Origin: Sphingomonas sp. Leaf67
GTDB lineage: Bacteria > Pseudomonadota > Alphaproteobacteria > Sphingomonadales > Sphingomonadaceae
NCBI RefSeq assembly: GCF_001421965.1
Contig: NZ_LMLP01000003.1
Coordinates: 8,093 to 72,092, forward strand
Direction: 5' to 3'
DNA: 64,000 nt
This document shows, in pieces, positions 13,406-21,227 of the stretch. Both the position numbers and the translations under genes were made by a program. Every line of letters starts with the position of its first letter. The first letter of the stretch is position 1. The notes under the pieces were generated by a model. The model worked only from the letters and a program-made list of their open reading frames with translations. It had not been told where the DNA came from and searched no databases.

Positions 13406-13446
13406 AATGCCATTTAATGACTATACGTGACATATAGGTGACGTGA
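13406..13446 (-). promoter_or_regulatory. Array of GTCAC/GTCAT half-sites, candidate activator box
   Basis: On the minus strand five half-sites lie in one orientation between 31 and 71 bp upstream of the receptor start: GTCAC (13442-13446), GTCAC (13437-13441), GTCAC (13426-13430), GTCAT (13416-13420) and GGCAT (13406-13410). The last four are spaced 11, 10 and 10 bp. One-turn direct repeats are how OmpR/PhoB-type regulators bind. They resemble the PhoB half-site CTGTCAT only partly, and the spacing is not strictly 11 bp, so the regulator is uncertain. Confidence 0.3.
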
Positions 13447-13486
13447 CGACACCGGTCGGGCATCGAACCGTGCAGGGAGCGATAGG

Positions 13487-14344
13487 ATGTTGACACTGCT
13501 GGCACTTTCCTTGGCGATGTCGTCCGGTCCGACCGCCTATGCGTGCGGGGACGATCAGGTGCGCGAGGTGCGAATCACCCCCGATGGCCCGGTCGAGGTC
13601 TGGCGATGGACTGCCCGCGATGCCCGCGACCTGCCGGCGGAATATCGGACGCGGCTGATGGCCCATATCGACGAATGCAAGCCGGTAGACCGCAACCGCG
13701 CGATCCTCGTCACCGCATCGACCGGCGGCGCGGTGCTGATCGATCGTGCCAGCGGACGGGTTCTGTTCCGGGCGCGGGTGCCGATGGCGCATTCGGCGGA
13801 CCTGCTGCCGGGCGGGCGGATCGCCATCGCGCTGTCGATTTCGACCGAGGGCGACCGGTTGCAGCTATATGACCGACGGCATAGCGAGCAGGTGGTGCAG
13901 GATCTGCCGCTGCCATCGGGGCATGGCACGGTGTGGGATGCGAAGCGGCATCGGCTGTTCGCCTTGTCGCACGATCTAATCCAGTCGTTCCGGCTGACCG
14001 GTCAGGGGCGCACGTCGCAACTGGTCGAAACCGCGCGCTGGACGCTGCCGGGGCGGCGCGACGGCCACGACCTGTCGCCGGGCGAAGACGGGCGCTATTA
14101 TGTCACGACGGACGATGGCGCGTGGCGGTTCGATCCCGGGGACGGCAGTTTCGTCCCCTATGCGCCGCTCAACCCCGCGCTGCGGGTGAAGTCGATAAGC
14201 GCGACGGCCGACCGCGTCGCATGGGTGCAAGCCGAGGAGAAGTGGTGGGCGAACGGCTTCACGGTGATGACGCCGGACGGTCGCGACCGCCGCCGCATCG
14301 CGCTCGACGGCATCCATCTCTACAAGGTCCGCTGGATACGATAG
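13487..14344 (+). CDS. DUF6528 family protein, exported beta-propeller-like
   Basis: A 285-residue protein with a short N-terminal hydrophobic signal (MLTLLALSLAMSSGPTAYA|C). The rest has a repeating beta pattern (LVTASTGGAVLIDRASGRVL; GHGTVWDAKRHRLFALSHD; GEDGRYYVTTDDGAWRFD) as in six- or seven-bladed propellers, and it matches the DUF6528 family as I recall it. No catalytic motif is evident. It is divergent from the TonB receptor at 13375 and 49 bp upstream of a ROK regulator on the same strand, so it is probably part of the phosphodiester-glycan locus, perhaps as a periplasmic glycan-binding or lyase-like protein. The function is not established. Confidence 0.65.
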   Translation: MLTLLALSLAMSSGPTAYACGDDQVREVRITPDGPVEVWRWTARDARDLPAEYRTRLMAHIDECKPVDRNRAILVTASTGGAVLIDRASGRVLFRARVPMAHSADLLPGGRIAIALSISTEGDRLQLYDRRHSEQVVQDLPLPSGHGTVWDAKRHRLFALSHDLIQSFRLTGQGRTSQLVETARWTLPGRRDGHDLSPGEDGRYYVTTDDGAWRFDPGDGSFVPYAPLNPALRVKSISATADRVAWVQAEEKWWANGFTVMTPDGRDRRRIALDGIHLYKVRWIR

Positions 14345-14393
14345 GTCTGCGGACAGGCTTGACAAGCCGGCCCCCACACGGCGCAACAACCTG

Positions 14394-15545
14394 ATGAACG
14401 ACGGTTATGCCGGTGCCTTTCACCCCCGCTTCCTGCGCGCCGATGGTCAGCGTACCGCGACCGCCAACGAACGGGTCGTCCTTGCGCTGCTGTCGCGGCG
14501 TGGCGCGGCTTCCCGTGCCGAGCTTGCCCGCGTCACCGCCCTCGCGCCCCATTCGGTGGGACGGCTGATCGAACCGCTGATCGAACGTGGGCTGGTACTG
14601 GCGGGCGCACCGGAAGTCGCGGGCCGGGGCAAGCCCGGTGCGCCGCTGCGCCTGAACCCCGACGCCGCCTTTTCAATCGGCGTGTCGGTGATGACCGACG
14701 CGGTAACGCTGGTCGTGGTGGATTTTACCGGCACGGTCCGCGCGCGGGCATCGGTGCCGCTGGAACGCGACGATTTCGATGCCGGCACCCGACAGATCGC
14801 CACCCTGATCGACGGGGCCGTCGCCGAAGCCGGCCTCGATCCGGCGCGCCGGCTGGGAATCGGCGTCGGTGTCACCGGATATTTCATCGGGGACGGCGCG
14901 AGGGTCAATCCGCCCGCCTCGCTCGATTCATGGGCGCTGCGGCCGCTCGACACGCTGCTGGCCGACGCGTTGGGCGGTCCGGTCTGGGTCGACAATGACG
15001 GCAATGTCGCGGCGGTCGGCGAAGCGATGCTGGGCGCAGGCCGGACCTGTCCGGACTTTGCGTATCTGTACTTCGCGGCGGGATTCGGCGGCGGCGTCGT
15101 GGCGCGCGGTGCGCCGTTGCGCGGGGCGCACGGTAATGCCGGCGAGTTCGGATCGGTCCTGCCGGCGGGATGGTATCAGCCAAATCTGGAAAATCTGCGC
15201 GGTCACCTCGCCGATCACGGCATGGCCTTCGACGGATTGCGGACGATGCTGCGCGATCTCGACCTTGCCGCGCCGGCAGTGGACGCGTGGGTCGATCGCT
15301 GCATGCCGTCCCTGGACCTCGTCGTATCGGCGATCTTCGCCGCGCTCGATCCGGAAATGATCGTTCTGGGCGGCCGGCTACCCGCAAGCCTCGCCGAACG
15401 CATGATCGCGAAGATCGACATCACCAACCCGACCCGGCGGGGCCATCACCGCCCCATGCCGCGTCTGGTGCCTTCCTCCATCGGTAGCGATGCTGCGGCG
15501 ATCGGTGCCGCGATGCTCCCGACCCGCGCTGCGTTCTTTCAGTAA
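14394..15545 (+). CDS. ROK family transcriptional regulator
   Basis: A 383-residue NagC/Mlc/XylR-type regulator. Residues about 20-75 are a winged helix (ERVVLALLSRRGAASRAELA; TALAPHSVGRLIEPLIERGL), and the rest is the ROK sugar-kinase-like fold with the family signature FAAGFGGGVVARGAPLRGAHG followed by NAGEFG. The zinc-binding CxCGxxGC motif of true kinases and Mlc/NagC is missing, as in some regulator-only ROK proteins. The inducer is likely a sugar or sugar phosphate. The gene sits just after DUF6528 and probably controls the adjacent TonB receptor/phosphodiester glycosidase operon. Confidence 0.88.
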   Translation: MNDGYAGAFHPRFLRADGQRTATANERVVLALLSRRGAASRAELARVTALAPHSVGRLIEPLIERGLVLAGAPEVAGRGKPGAPLRLNPDAAFSIGVSVMTDAVTLVVVDFTGTVRARASVPLERDDFDAGTRQIATLIDGAVAEAGLDPARRLGIGVGVTGYFIGDGARVNPPASLDSWALRPLDTLLADALGGPVWVDNDGNVAAVGEAMLGAGRTCPDFAYLYFAAGFGGGVVARGAPLRGAHGNAGEFGSVLPAGWYQPNLENLRGHLADHGMAFDGLRTMLRDLDLAAPAVDAWVDRCMPSLDLVVSAIFAALDPEMIVLGGRLPASLAERMIAKIDITNPTRRGHHRPMPRLVPSSIGSDAAAIGAAMLPTRAAFFQ

Positions 15546-15598
15546 CCGGCCCCCGGATCGCCTCCCGGATCAATCGGGAGCGAGCCGCCGGCAACGCA

Positions 15599-16396
15599 TC
15601 ACCCTTCCTCCGTCGCCGATGCTGCCAGCAGACATCGTTCCAATATCGAAGCCCACCGCCGCTGGCCCTGCTCGTCGGCCAGAAGATCCTGCCGGATCTC
15701 GATCTCGGCATACAGGCGGCGCAGCGGATAGGCGTGCAGCGGGAGCGTATAGTCGACCTGATCCATTCGATACGGCTCGTTATCCCCGACGACGAGGTCG
15801 GCTTCGCGCCGCAGCGCCGTGAGCAGGGCGAGGGCGAACGACGGATCGCCGCCATCGTGGAGGATGCCGGCATGCCACGGCCGTGCCGGCCCGCCGGACA
15901 TGGCGGGGGTAAAGCTGTGCAGCGCGACCAAGATGCTTGCCTGCCCTTCCCGATCGCGCCGCGCCAGCTCGTCCGCGATTGCGCGATGATAGGGCACATG
16001 GATCGCATCGATCCGGGCGGTGCGGTCCTCGGGGGTGAGCGCGGCGTTCGCCGGCACGATCGTTCCGTCGCTCACCGCCGGCATCGCATCGACGGAACCG
16101 GGCGCGCGATTGCAATCGATTACGAGCCGCGAATAGGTCTGGCGGATAAAGACGGCGTCGAGCCGTTCGGCCAGCGCAAGGCCGAGACCGGCAACGCCGA
16201 TGTCCCACGCGATGTGGCGGCACAGGTCGCGAGAATCGATTTCCATCATTCCCAATGACAAGGGGATGACATTGCCGGCGTGATCGCCGATGACAAGAAA
16301 CGGCGATCGGCCCCCGGGATTGACGGTCACCACCGGCGAAGGGTCGGAATCGATCAGCAACGAAGCCTCGACGCGGGGATTACTGTTTGATGCCAT
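15599..16396 (-). CDS. N-formylglutamate amidohydrolase family protein
   Basis: A 265-residue cytosolic protein of the FGAH family (zinc hydrolase related to HutG of histidine degradation). Recognisable segments are FLVIGDHAGNVIP, AWDIGVAGLGLALAERLDAV, RLVIDCNRAPG and the ALHSFTP motif with a conserved His. No other hut gene lies near, so histidine catabolism is not indicated. Members of this clade often occur with bacterial transglutaminase-like genes, as here. The ATG at 16396 overlaps by 7 bp the divergent transglutaminase start at 16390, so one of the two starts may actually be further in; no better ATG is visible in this gene before the conserved VIGDHAG. Confidence 0.8.
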   Translation of the reverse strand: MASNSNPRVEASLLIDSDPSPVVTVNPGGRSPFLVIGDHAGNVIPLSLGMMEIDSRDLCRHIAWDIGVAGLGLALAERLDAVFIRQTYSRLVIDCNRAPGSVDAMPAVSDGTIVPANAALTPEDRTARIDAIHVPYHRAIADELARRDREGQASILVALHSFTPAMSGGPARPWHAGILHDGGDPSFALALLTALRREADLVVGDNEPYRMDQVDYTLPLHAYPLRRLYAEIEIRQDLLADEQGQRRWASILERCLLAASATEEG

Positions 16397-17319
16397 TCGT
16401 GAATCTCTCGCACGTGACGACCTATCTCTACAAGCAGCCGGTGGCGTTCGGCGAGCACCGAATCATGGTCCGTCCGCGGGAGAGTTTCGATCAGCATCTG
16501 CTCGAAGCGACGCTGACGATCGATCCCGCGCCTGCCGAGGTTCGCTGGTTGCAGGACGTCTTCGGCAATGCCGTCGCGATCGCGACGTTCGAAGGGCGCG
16601 CGAGCCGGCTGTGCTTCACCAGCAACGTGCGCGTCCGTCACGAACCGGGCGACGTCCAGCACGTCGATATCGAGGAATATGCGCGCAGCTATCCCTTTAC
16701 CTATTCGTCGGAGGATATGCCCGACCTGCTCCGTTCGATCGAGCGACAGCATCTCGACCCGCAGCGCGAGGTCGACAGCTGGGCGCGGCGGTTCCTGAAC
16801 CCGGGGGGCGTCACCGACACGCTGGCGCTGCTGACGGCGATGACGACCGCGATCCGCCGCGAATTCACCTATCAGTCCCGCGCGGAAAAGGGCACGCAGA
16901 CCCCGATCGAGACGCTGCGCCGCCGCAAGGGCACGTGCCGCGATTATGCCATCCTGATGATCGAGGCAGTCCGCGCGCTTGGCTTCGCGGCGCGCTTCGT
17001 CTCTGGCTATGTCTACAGCCCGTCGGGAACGCGTGACACCCGGATCGGCGGCGGCAACACCCATGCGTGGGTGCGCGTCTACCTGCCCGGATCGGGGTGG
17101 GTGGAGTTCGATCCGACCAACGGCATCGTCGGCAGCGCCGGACTGATCCGCGTCGCGATCGCGCGCGACATCTACCAGGCGGTACCGATCTCCGGCACCT
17201 TCGATGGTTTTCCCGGCAGTTTCCTCGACATGCAGGTTTCGGTCGATATCACGGTGGACCCGTCTCCCTCGCGCGACGTTCCCATCCCCGCCGACAATAT
17301 GGAGGCCGTTCGATGCTGA
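16390..17319 (+). CDS. Transglutaminase-like protein with N-terminal beta domain
   Basis: A 309-residue protein: bacterial transglutaminase N-terminal beta region (about 1-100, starting VNLSHVTTYLYKQPVAFGEH) followed by a transglutaminase/protease-like core. The papain-like triad is visible: Cys183 (RRKGTCRDYAILM), His225 (GNTHAWVRVYLPG) and Asp241 (WVEFDPTNG). Such bacterial proteins are thought to act as proteases or amide-forming enzymes on peptides, often with ATP-grasp and alpha-E partners. The ATG at 16390 is used rather than the TTG one codon earlier. It overlaps the second transglutaminase gene by 7 bp, so the pair is co-translated. Confidence 0.85.
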   Translation: MPFVNLSHVTTYLYKQPVAFGEHRIMVRPRESFDQHLLEATLTIDPAPAEVRWLQDVFGNAVAIATFEGRASRLCFTSNVRVRHEPGDVQHVDIEEYARSYPFTYSSEDMPDLLRSIERQHLDPQREVDSWARRFLNPGGVTDTLALLTAMTTAIRREFTYQSRAEKGTQTPIETLRRRKGTCRDYAILMIEAVRALGFAARFVSGYVYSPSGTRDTRIGGGNTHAWVRVYLPGSGWVEFDPTNGIVGSAGLIRVAIARDIYQAVPISGTFDGFPGSFLDMQVSVDITVDPSPSRDVPIPADNMEAVRC

Positions 17320-18125
17320 TCCGCGCCGGTTACGACATCAGTTTCTCCGCCGACACAGCGACGCCGATGATGGCGATGCTGAGCGTGCATCCCTCGCGCC
17401 ATCAGGATCTGCGGACCCCGCATCGTATCACCACCGTGCCGGATGTTGCGCTCCACGACTATATCGACGCCTTTGGCAACATCTGCACCCGGGTGAGCGT
17501 GCCCCCCGGCGGCCTGACGCTCAGCTGCGACTTCGTCATCGAGGACAGCGGCGAGCCCGATATCCAGTCGTCCGACGCGATCCAGCACGACATAGCGGAC
17601 CTGCCCCACGACGTCCTCGTCTATCTGCTCGGAAGTCGCTACTGCGAAACCGACCGCATGTCGGAAACGGCATGGTCGTTGTTCGGGCATGTCCCGCCGG
17701 GATGGGGGCGCGTGGAAGCGATCGTGGCGTTCACGCACGACCATGTCGAATTTGGCTATCATCATGCCCGCCCCACCAAGACCGCATGGGACGCCCATCA
17801 GGAACAGCAGGGCGTCTGTCGCGATTTCGCGCATCTGGCGATCACACTTTGCCGCTGCATGAACATCCCGGCGCGCTACTGCACCGGATATCTGGGGGAT
17901 ATCGGGATACCGCCGGTCGATGCCGCGATGGATTTTTCGGCATGGTTCGACGTGTATCTCGGCGGCGAATGGCACACGTTCGACGCCCGCCACAAACACC
18001 CGCGCATCGGCCGCATTCTGATGGCGCGTGGCCGGGACGCCACCGATACCGCGCTGACCACGGTCTTCGGGCAGACAACGCTGACCCGTTTCGAAGTCCA
18101 TACCGACGAGGTCGCCGCGATTTGA
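17313..18125 (+). CDS. Second transglutaminase-like protein, possibly altered active site
   Basis: A 270-residue protein of the short bacterial transglutaminase group. The nucleophile is present (Cys169 in QQGVCRDFAHLA), and Asp224 (TFDARH) is in place. Where the His of the triad is expected, the sequence reads MDFSAWFDVYLGG, with Ser209 at the position I expect His to hold. A nearby His (EWHTFD or ARHKH) could substitute, or the protein may be a non-catalytic partner of the upstream paralogue. The start ATG at 17313 lies 7 bases after a GGAGG ribosome-binding site inside the upstream gene, which fixes the start. The last region (PRIGRILMARGRDATDTALTT) is characteristic of the family. Confidence 0.82.
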   Translation: MLIRAGYDISFSADTATPMMAMLSVHPSRHQDLRTPHRITTVPDVALHDYIDAFGNICTRVSVPPGGLTLSCDFVIEDSGEPDIQSSDAIQHDIADLPHDVLVYLLGSRYCETDRMSETAWSLFGHVPPGWGRVEAIVAFTHDHVEFGYHHARPTKTAWDAHQEQQGVCRDFAHLAITLCRCMNIPARYCTGYLGDIGIPPVDAAMDFSAWFDVYLGGEWHTFDARHKHPRIGRILMARGRDATDTALTTVFGQTTLTRFEVHTDEVAAI

Positions 18126-18553
18126 CGATCCGTGAATCAAGACGCAGCGGCGTGATATCAGCTAGCTGTCTATTATCTGGCGCACTGGATCGCTGATCGA
18201 ATGCGACAACTGAATAAAATAAGCCTTCCAATGGAAGCCGTATCTAGCATCCCACGTAACTTTACTGCCTAAACAATTTGAAGTTGCTGACGACAACCAT
18301 CCCCCGACGTACATCGACCGGTTCATTTAACATTATTTCTATATTGCATCGGAACTGATGCGCCATGCTGCTCGATTAGGCGCGAACCAAATGGTTGTTG
18401 ACCATCGCTCTACTCGCCTGCCGCCAACGGTTCCTTCCGAACCAGACGCAGGAAGTCTCGCGATGCGTAGACCCGGTTGGGGTAGCACGACCGGCGCGCT
18501 GCGTGGCGCGTCGGTCGCCTGTTTGCGCGTAGGAACGACGGGAAATAGAGGCC
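18126..18553. other. Intergenic region, no gene recognised
   Basis: About 430 bp between the second transglutaminase gene and the MFS gene. The first half is notably AT-richer than the surroundings (for example 18325-18345), consistent with promoter DNA or a short foreign insert. A small palindrome CTTCC-AAT-GGAAG occurs near 18225. The second half is GC-rich again. No convincing coding frame, RNA gene or terminator was seen. A weak AGAGG precedes the MFS start. Confidence 0.5.
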
Positions 18554-19804
18554 ATGGCAACCGCGATTTCCCCCTCCGGCGCGGCGCGCACCCCGCCCGC
18601 CAAGACGCCCACCGGCACGCTCGACGCGCTCAACTTCTTTCTGGCGGACGTGCGCGACGGGCTGGGGCCGTATCTCGCCATCTATCTGCTGGTGGTGCGC
18701 GGGCCGTCGCATGGCTGGAACGAGGCGACGGTCGGGCTGGTTCTGACCATCGCCGGCATCGTCGGCCTGTTGTCGCAGACGCCGGCAGGCGGGCTGATCG
18801 ACCGGGCGAAGAACAAGCCGCGCATCGTCATCGTCGCCGCGCTGCTGGTGACCGCCAGCAGCCTGTCGTTACCGATCGTATCGGGCTTCACGATGGTAAC
18901 GATCACCCAGTCGATCGCCGCCGCGGCGGGCGCGGTGTTCGCCCCCGCGATTTCGGCGATCACGCTGGGGCTGGTCGGACCGAAGCTGTTCGCCAAACGC
19001 GTCGGTCGCAACGAAGCGTTCAACCATGCCGGCAACGCGGTGTCGGCCGGACTGGCGGGGGTGCTGGCATGGTCGTTCGGGCCGGTCGTCGTCTTCTGGC
19101 TGATGGCGGCGCTGACCGTCGCCAGCGTCGTGGTGGCCGCCCGGCTGAACAATGACGATATCGACAACGCCGTCGCCCGCGGTCTCGACTGCGAACCCGA
19201 CGAGGGTTGCGACGAGCCGAGCGGATGGAAGACGCTGGTCGAAAACCGCCCGCTCATGATCTTTGCGCTCGCGGCCTTCACCTTCCATTTGTCCAACGCG
19301 GCGATGCTGACATCGGTCAGCCAGCTGCTCGGCCGCACCGTCGGAACCGACAAGGCGACCTCGCTGACCGCCGCGTGCATCGTCGCGGCACAGCTGGTGA
19401 TGGTGCCGGTCGCGATCGTCGTCGGGCGCAACACCGAACGCTGGGGGACCAAGCCGATGTTCCTGATCGCGTTCGGCTTCCTCGCGATCCGGGGCGCGCT
19501 CTACACCGTGTCGAACGATCCGTGGTGGCTGGTCGGGGTACAGGCGCTCGACGGGATCGGCGCGGGCATTTTCGGCGCGTTGTTCCCGGTGATCGTCGCC
19601 GATCTGACCAGGGGGTCGGGCCGCTTCAACGTCAGTCAGGGCGTGGTGTCGAGCGTCTTCGGCCTCGGTGCCGCGCTGTCGGCGACGCTGGCCGGGTCGA
19701 TCATCGTCTGGGCCGGTTACAGCGCCGGCTTCCTGACGCTGGCGGCGATCGCCGCGATCGGCTTCGTCCTGTATCTGATCGCGATGCCCGAGACGCACAA
19801 ATGA
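18554..19804 (+). CDS. MFS transporter
   Basis: A 416-residue inner-membrane carrier of the major facilitator superfamily with about twelve hydrophobic segments. The loop between helices 2 and 3 carries GGLIDRAKNKPRIV, a variant of the MFS A-motif, and the central loop (about 195-225) is acidic (CEPDEGCDEPSGW). The N-terminal cytosolic stretch (MATAISPSGAARTPPAK) is long for the family. The substrate cannot be predicted. An ArsB/NhaD-like carrier follows 40 bp downstream on the same strand, so they may be co-transcribed. Confidence 0.85.
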   Translation: MATAISPSGAARTPPAKTPTGTLDALNFFLADVRDGLGPYLAIYLLVVRGPSHGWNEATVGLVLTIAGIVGLLSQTPAGGLIDRAKNKPRIVIVAALLVTASSLSLPIVSGFTMVTITQSIAAAAGAVFAPAISAITLGLVGPKLFAKRVGRNEAFNHAGNAVSAGLAGVLAWSFGPVVVFWLMAALTVASVVVAARLNNDDIDNAVARGLDCEPDEGCDEPSGWKTLVENRPLMIFALAAFTFHLSNAAMLTSVSQLLGRTVGTDKATSLTAACIVAAQLVMVPVAIVVGRNTERWGTKPMFLIAFGFLAIRGALYTVSNDPWWLVGVQALDGIGAGIFGALFPVIVADLTRGSGRFNVSQGVVSSVFGLGAALSATLAGSIIVWAGYSAGFLTLAAIAAIGFVLYLIAMPETHK

Positions 19805-19844
19805 CACGCCCGCCACGCGGCCCCGACGAGAACGGACGCCATCG

Positions 19845-21095
19845 GTGATACTTGCTACCGGGGCGATATGGGGAATCTGCGCTGCCGCGACCGCGGCGGT
19901 GATCACGCGGCCGTTCCGCTGGCCCGAGGCGATCTGGGCACTGGCCGGGGCGGCGCTGCTGCTGCTGCTTGGCCTGATCCCGCTATCGGCGGCGCTGACG
20001 GCGGTGGCGAAGGGTGGCGACGTCTATCTGTTCCTGATCGGGATGATGATGCTCAGCGAAGTCGCGCGGGCCGAAGGGCTGTTCGACTGGGTGGCGGCAA
20101 CCGCCGCGATCCATGCGCGTGGATCGACCACGCGGCTGTTCACGCTGGTCTATGTCACCGGCATCGTCACGACCACCTTCCTGTCGAACGATGCGACCGC
20201 CGTCGTGCTGACCCCGGCGGTCTATGCCGCCGCGAAGAAGGCGAAGGCCGACCCCCTGCCCCTGTTGTTCGCCTGCGCGTTGATCGCCAATGCCGCCAGC
20301 TTCGTCCTGCCGATCTCGAATCCCGCCAACCTCGTGCTGTACGGGGGCCGGATGCCGCCGCTGGGGCAGTGGTTCGCGTCGTTCGCCCTGCCCTCGCTGG
20401 CGGCGATCGGGGTGACGTTCCTCGTCCTGCGCTGGCTGGAGCGCGACCGGCTGGCGGGAACGTGCACCAGCATGGTCGAGCGCGCGCCGCTGACAGTCGG
20501 CGGCAAGGCGGCGTTCGTCGGGATCGTCGCCACGGCGGCGGTGCTGCTGGTGGTGTCGGCGCTCGACATCGAACTGGGATTGCCGACCGCGATCGCCGGG
20601 ATCGTCACGACTTTGGTGGTGTGCGCCATCGCGCGCAGTTCGCCGGTCACGCTGCTGCGCGACGTGTCGTGGAGCGTCCTGCCGCTGGTCGCCGGGCTGT
20701 TCGTGCTGGTCGAGGCGCTGGACCTGACCGGGGTGATCGGACAGGTCGCCGCCGCGCTGCGTAGCGCTTCGGCCGATCCGGCGCCGGCGGCTGCGGCGTC
20801 GGGTACGATCCTCGCCTTCGCATCGAACCTGATGAACAACCTGCCCGCCGGGCTGGTCGCCAGCACCGCCGTCGCACAGGCACAGCCGCCGCGACTGGTG
20901 GTCGATGCGCTGCTGATCGGGGTCGACCTCGGCCCCAATTTGTCGATCACCGGCAGTCTGGCGACGATCCTGTGGTTGCAGGCGATCCGGCGCGAAGGCG
21001 AGGATGTCGGGTTCTGGCGCTTTCTGAAAATCGGTGCGGTGGCGATGCCGCTGGCATTGTTCGCCGCGCTGGGTACGCGGATCCTGCTGGGATAA
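19845..21095 (+). CDS. ArsB/NhaD-type ion transporter
   Basis: A 416-residue integral membrane protein of the ion transporter superfamily, with ten or more helices. Characteristic segments are the TTTFLSNDATAVVLTPAVYA and ANAASFVLPISNPANLVLYG motifs in the first half and ASNLMNNLPAGLVAS in the second, the inverted-repeat hairpins of ArsB and NhaD/SLC13 carriers. It could export arsenite, exchange Na+/H+, or carry a dicarboxylate. No arsR, arsC or other arsenic gene is nearby, so resistance is not indicated. The start codon is GTG at 19845. Confidence 0.8.
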   Translation: MILATGAIWGICAAATAAVITRPFRWPEAIWALAGAALLLLLGLIPLSAALTAVAKGGDVYLFLIGMMMLSEVARAEGLFDWVAATAAIHARGSTTRLFTLVYVTGIVTTTFLSNDATAVVLTPAVYAAAKKAKADPLPLLFACALIANAASFVLPISNPANLVLYGGRMPPLGQWFASFALPSLAAIGVTFLVLRWLERDRLAGTCTSMVERAPLTVGGKAAFVGIVATAAVLLVVSALDIELGLPTAIAGIVTTLVVCAIARSSPVTLLRDVSWSVLPLVAGLFVLVEALDLTGVIGQVAAALRSASADPAPAAAASGTILAFASNLMNNLPAGLVASTAVAQAQPPRLVVDALLIGVDLGPNLSITGSLATILWLQAIRREGEDVGFWRFLKIGAVAMPLALFAALGTRILLG

Positions 21096-21144
21096 CGTAT
21101 TGTATCGCGCCGTTGCGGACTGGCGTAACGGCGGCGTTCCTGCA

Positions 21145-21187
21145 TTGACAACGCCCCCCTTAAACAATAGCAAATTTGTTAATTAAT
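21145..21187 (+). promoter_or_regulatory. Candidate promoter and operator of the 1037-residue TonB receptor
   Basis: A consensus TTGACA (21145-21150) lies 78 bp before the receptor start; the matching -10 (near 21166-21173) is poor. An imperfect palindrome TAGCAAATTTGTTA (21168-21181; 12 of 14 bases symmetric) follows at the place where a repressor would block the promoter, with TTAATTAA just after. No dedicated regulator gene is adjacent. Confidence 0.35.
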
Positions 21188-21227
21188 AGGGACCGCACCA
21201 CAGCGGTCCGATCCATGGGGAGGCTCT

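Noticed and set aside
15599..16396. hutG of a histidine degradation pathway
   Set aside because: No hutH, hutU or hutI nearby; context is transglutaminase-like genes.
19845..21095. Arsenic resistance gene arsB
   Set aside because: The fold fits, but no arsR, arsC or acr3 neighbour exists, and the superfamily includes NhaD-type and dicarboxylate carriers.
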